This document shows positions 28,890-31,621 of a DNA stretch of 31,621 bases, piece by piece. The translations under genes and the position numbers were made by a program. Source of the stretch: JAHJRJ01 sp037443685 (GTDB taxonomy: Bacteria > Bacteroidota > Ignavibacteria > UBA10030 > BY39); NCBI GenBank assembly GCA_037443685.1, contig JBBINX010000016.1:1-31621 (forward strand), in the 5' to 3' direction. Numbering within the stretch: position 1 is the first letter of the stretch; each line of letters begins with the position of its first letter. Under the pieces are notes generated by a model. It saw only the letters and a list, made by a program, of their open reading frames with translations, ran no database searches and was not told the DNA's origin.

Positions 28890-29830
28890 TGGGATTTTTC
28901 GATAAATTAAAATTTAGCAGATTAAAAGAAGGACTTGCAAAAACTCGAGAAAATTTAGTCACTAAAGTTCAGAAACTGCTTACCAGTAAAAGTAAAATCG
29001 ACGATGAGCTTCTCGAAAATTTGGAAGAGATACTTTTACTCGGCGACGTAGGAGTTACAACCACATCTAAAATAATACAGGATATAAAAGAAAGAGTTAA
29101 AAAAGATAAATACGAAACCCCGTCTGAGTTAGATAAAATTTTACGCGATGAAATTCAAAAACTATTAATGAACGGATTAAATAATTCTGATGACCCGTTC
29201 CGCATACCACATCAACAACAACCACACGTGATAATGGTAGTTGGAGTAAACGGTGTAGGTAAAACTACAACGATTGGAAAATTAGCATACAATTACAGAA
29301 CATCGGGTAAAAAAGTTTTGATATCTGCAGCCGATACATTCCGTGCAGCTGCAAATGAACAGCTTGAAATTTGGGCCAACAGAGCTGGTGTAGAAATTAT
29401 TCAACAAGCGCATGGAGCCGATCCTGCAGCAGTTACTTTCGATTCTCTAAAATCAGCGATGGCTCGTCAGGTTGATGTGATGATTATCGACACAGCAGGA
29501 CGCCTACATACAAAGGTTAATTTGATGGAAGAGTTAAAAAAAATTAAACGTGTAATGCAGAAGGTAATGCCCGAAGCCCCGCATGAAGTTCTTCTTGTCG
29601 TTGATGGTTCCACAGGACAGAATGCCATCCAACAGGCAAAACAATTTTCAGCCGCTGTGGGAGTAACCGGATTAGTATTGACTAAACTTGACGGTACCGC
29701 AAAAGGTGGAGTTGTAATTGCGATAAGTCAGGAGTTGAATATTCCCGTGAAATACGTTGGAGTGGGGGAGAAGATAGACGATTTGCAACCGTTCGATAAA
29801 AATATATTTGTGGATGCTCTTTTTGGATAA
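28889..29830 (+). CDS. ftsY: Signal recognition particle receptor FtsY
   Basis: A 313-residue SRP GTPase that docks ribosome-SRP complexes at the membrane for co-translational insertion. The N domain (about 1-105) is a helical bundle and the acidic A domain of E. coli is absent, as in many bacteria. The G domain has G-V-N-G-V-G-K-T-T (119-127), D-T-F-R-A-A-A (149-155), D-T-A-G-R (201-205) and T-K-L-D-G (265-269). G-V-G-E-K-I-D-D-L near residues 291-299 is the closing family motif. AAGGAAGGA precedes its ATG, which overlaps the pgsA stop (TAATG); mutL follows after five bases. Confidence 0.97.
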   Translation: MGFFDKLKFSRLKEGLAKTRENLVTKVQKLLTSKSKIDDELLENLEEILLLGDVGVTTTSKIIQDIKERVKKDKYETPSELDKILRDEIQKLLMNGLNNSDDPFRIPHQQQPHVIMVVGVNGVGKTTTIGKLAYNYRTSGKKVLISAADTFRAAANEQLEIWANRAGVEIIQQAHGADPAAVTFDSLKSAMARQVDVMIIDTAGRLHTKVNLMEELKKIKRVMQKVMPEAPHEVLLVVDGSTGQNAIQQAKQFSAAVGVTGLVLTKLDGTAKGGVVIAISQELNIPVKYVGVGEKIDDLQPFDKNIFVDALFG

Positions 29831-29835
29831 AAAAT

Positions 29836-31617
29836 ATGATTGAAAGAAAAATAAAAATTTTACCCGATTCTCTTGCTAGTAAAATCGCCGCGGGCGAAGT
29901 TGTGCAACGCCCCGCATCAGTTGTAAAAGAGCTATTAGAGAACACAATAGATGCTGGCGCAACAAAGGTAACGATAATCATCAAGGACGGCGGCAAAACT
30001 TTTATTCAGGTAATAGATGACGGATGTGGAATGAGCGAAGCGGATGCCGAAATAGCTTTTACGCGTCACGCCACGAGTAAGATTTCGAGCTTAGAAGATT
30101 TAGAGAATATACATACACTTGGTTTTCGCGGTGAGGCATTAGCTTCCATCGCAGCGATGTCGCAGGTTGAATTGATTACACGTACCGCAGAAAGCGACCT
30201 CGCTACTAAAATCAGAGTCGAAGGTATCGAGATAAAAGAAACCACAAAAACTGCTTTTGAAAAAGGCACATCTGTTACCGTAAAAAATCTTTTCTTCAAC
30301 ACTCCAGCACGACGCAACTTTCTTAAGAACAATACAACCGAATTCAAACATGTTTTTGATGTTGTTATTCGTGTCGCCCTTTCGAATCCGAATGTGGCTA
30401 TTAAATTCGTGAGTGGCGATGAAACGGTTTTTAATTTAAAAAAATCAAATATCGAAGATAGAGTTCGAGATATTTTTGGCGATAAAGCGGGCTCTTCTTT
30501 AATTACTGTCGAAAACGAAAGCGGTAACCTACGCGTCAGCGGTTTTGTTAGCAAACCCGATTTTTCACGGAAGACGAGAGTGGACCAATTTTTATTTATG
30601 AACGGACGATATATAATCAGCAGAAATTTAAACTATGCAGTCCATCAAGCATACGAAAACTTGTTAGAGAAGGGTAGTTACCCGTTTTTCATTATCTACA
30701 TCACTCTTGACCCGCAGAAAGTGGATGTGAATGTCCACCCATCCAAAATGGAAGTTAAGTTCCAGGATGAGCGTAGTGTTTACCATGTAATCAGTGCCTC
30801 GGTTAGGGATGCTTTAGCAGCTAACAACCTTGTTCCTTCTATTCATATGCATTCCGGCACAGACGAAGTTTCAAGGCTTGGTTGGCAGTCTAATTTTAAA
30901 CACACACATTCAAATTTTGAGCAAGTTGACCGAAGGACGGGTGAAATATTGCAAGCATCGAATATTGCGAGTTTGCCTTTTCAGAAAGTTGATTTTACAG
31001 AATCGGCGAGCCGGCCAGAAACTCAAGAGCCAAATAATATAGATGATAAGCAAAATTATTTCCAGATTCACAACCAATACATCATAATTCCAATCGAGGA
31101 CGCTGTGATGATAATTGACCAGCATGCCGCGCATGAAAGGATTATATACGAACGAACGGTATCAAACTTTAATAATTCGCATACTCAATCGCAGCAGTTA
31201 TTATTTCCGTACACGTTGGAATTTTCTGCTGGTGATACTGCGTTGGTTCAGCATTTAGTACCTAATTTAGAACTTTTAGGTTTTCAGTTGAAAATATTCG
31301 GGAAGAACACTGTTATCTTAGAGGGAGTACCGACCGATGTAAAACCCGGACGTGAAGAGACAATTCTGCAAGAGTTAGTAGATTTATACAAAGAGAACGA
31401 GTATGAACAGAAGTTAGAGCCGCGCGATAATCTGGCGAAATCGTTTGCGTGTAAAGCGGCTATCAAGTTTGGCGATGCTATGAACCAATCCGAAATGCGT
31501 GCTTTGGTTGACCAGCTCTTCAAAACTCAGATGCCTTATGTTTGTCCGCACGGCAGACCCTCGGTGATGAAGCTGACACTCGGAGAATTGGCTAAGAGGT
31601 TCGGCAGAAGTGTTTGA
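29836..31617 (+). CDS. mutL: DNA mismatch repair protein MutL
   Basis: A 593-residue mismatch repair ATPase, complete with its stop just before the window end. The GHKL ATPase motifs are K-E-L-L-E-N-T-I-D-A-G-A (31-42, with Glu35), D-D-G-C-G-M (61-66), T-R-H-A-T-S-K (76-82) and G-F-R-G-E-A-L (96-102). The C-terminal domain has the nuclease motif D-Q-H-A-A-H-E-R-I-I-Y-E beginning at residue 428, and the late metal-site motifs A-C-K-A-A and C-P-H-G-R-P. It is therefore the latent-endonuclease type found in bacteria without MutH. It is the last gene of the purF run. Confidence 0.97.
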   Translation: MIERKIKILPDSLASKIAAGEVVQRPASVVKELLENTIDAGATKVTIIIKDGGKTFIQVIDDGCGMSEADAEIAFTRHATSKISSLEDLENIHTLGFRGEALASIAAMSQVELITRTAESDLATKIRVEGIEIKETTKTAFEKGTSVTVKNLFFNTPARRNFLKNNTTEFKHVFDVVIRVALSNPNVAIKFVSGDETVFNLKKSNIEDRVRDIFGDKAGSSLITVENESGNLRVSGFVSKPDFSRKTRVDQFLFMNGRYIISRNLNYAVHQAYENLLEKGSYPFFIIYITLDPQKVDVNVHPSKMEVKFQDERSVYHVISASVRDALAANNLVPSIHMHSGTDEVSRLGWQSNFKHTHSNFEQVDRRTGEILQASNIASLPFQKVDFTESASRPETQEPNNIDDKQNYFQIHNQYIIIPIEDAVMIIDQHAAHERIIYERTVSNFNNSHTQSQQLLFPYTLEFSAGDTALVQHLVPNLELLGFQLKIFGKNTVILEGVPTDVKPGREETILQELVDLYKENEYEQKLEPRDNLAKSFACKAAIKFGDAMNQSEMRALVDQLFKTQMPYVCPHGRPSVMKLTLGELAKRFGRSV

Positions 31618-31621
31618 CGGT

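Noticed and set aside
1..31621. CRISPR arrays, tRNA or rRNA genes, insertion sequences with transposase
   Set aside because: No regularly spaced repeats, cloverleaf-like sequences, rRNA segments or transposase-like proteins were seen.

Overview
This window looks like a chromosome segment from an anaerobic or facultative member of the Bacteroidota-Chlorobi (FCB) lineage, most likely an Ignavibacteria-type organism. The pointers are AT-rich DNA, a type A C-terminal sorting domain of the Por/type IX secretion system with the Asn-Tyr-Pro-Asn-Pro-Phe-Asn-Pro signature (889-1548), and dense gene packing with many TAATG/ATGA overlaps. The species assignment is inference; no rRNA or tRNA gene is present.

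Layout. (1) 1-1548, plus strand: the end of a redoxin gene, an ORF resembling the C-terminal part of type-IX-secreted proteins, and a small secreted protein with a sorting tail. (2) 7178-1561, minus strand: an apparent operon secD-secF-STAS protein-purA-histidine kinase. (3) 7361-10712, plus strand: a membrane-anchored PpiD/SurA-type foldase, an outer-membrane barrel protein and shikimate kinase. Good sigma70-type promoters lie back to back between (2) and (3). (4) 10713-11255: 543 bases with no convincing gene. (5) 15212-11256, minus strand: a redox/stress island (O-methyltransferase, DUF2892, thioredoxin, Hsp20, TlpA-like redoxin, OsmC, FmdB zinc ribbon, DUF6132, DUF302). (6) 15480-26491, plus strand: the centrepiece, two different complete cytoplasmic [NiFe] hydrogenases in tandem. 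The first is a bidirectional NAD-linked group 3d enzyme, hoxEFUYH with its protease hoxW. The second is a group 3b sulfhydrogenase-type enzyme (beta, gamma, delta, alpha) with its own protease, followed by hypA and hypB. (7) 26827-31617, plus strand: a housekeeping run purF-pgsA-ftsY-mutL.

How it fits together. The Hox enzyme exchanges electrons between H2 and NAD(H). The group 3b enzyme typically uses NADP(H) and can reduce sulfur or polysulfide. Together they could link the NADH and NADPH pools through H2, with HypA/HypB supplying nickel and each large subunit having its own C-terminal protease. Both hydrogenase transcription units are preceded by nearly the same sigma54-like element (TGGCATA-N4-TTG), which suggests joint control by RpoN and an activator. 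The redox island immediately before them fits a lifestyle involving reactive sulfur or oxygen. hypC, hypD, hypE and hypF are not in the window.

The most worthwhile observations are the paired hydrogenases with matching sigma54-like promoters, an aspartate in place of a proximal-cluster cysteine in the group 3b small subunit, a 23-residue membrane mini-ORF translationally coupled to hypB, and a structured repeat-like segment between hypB and purF.
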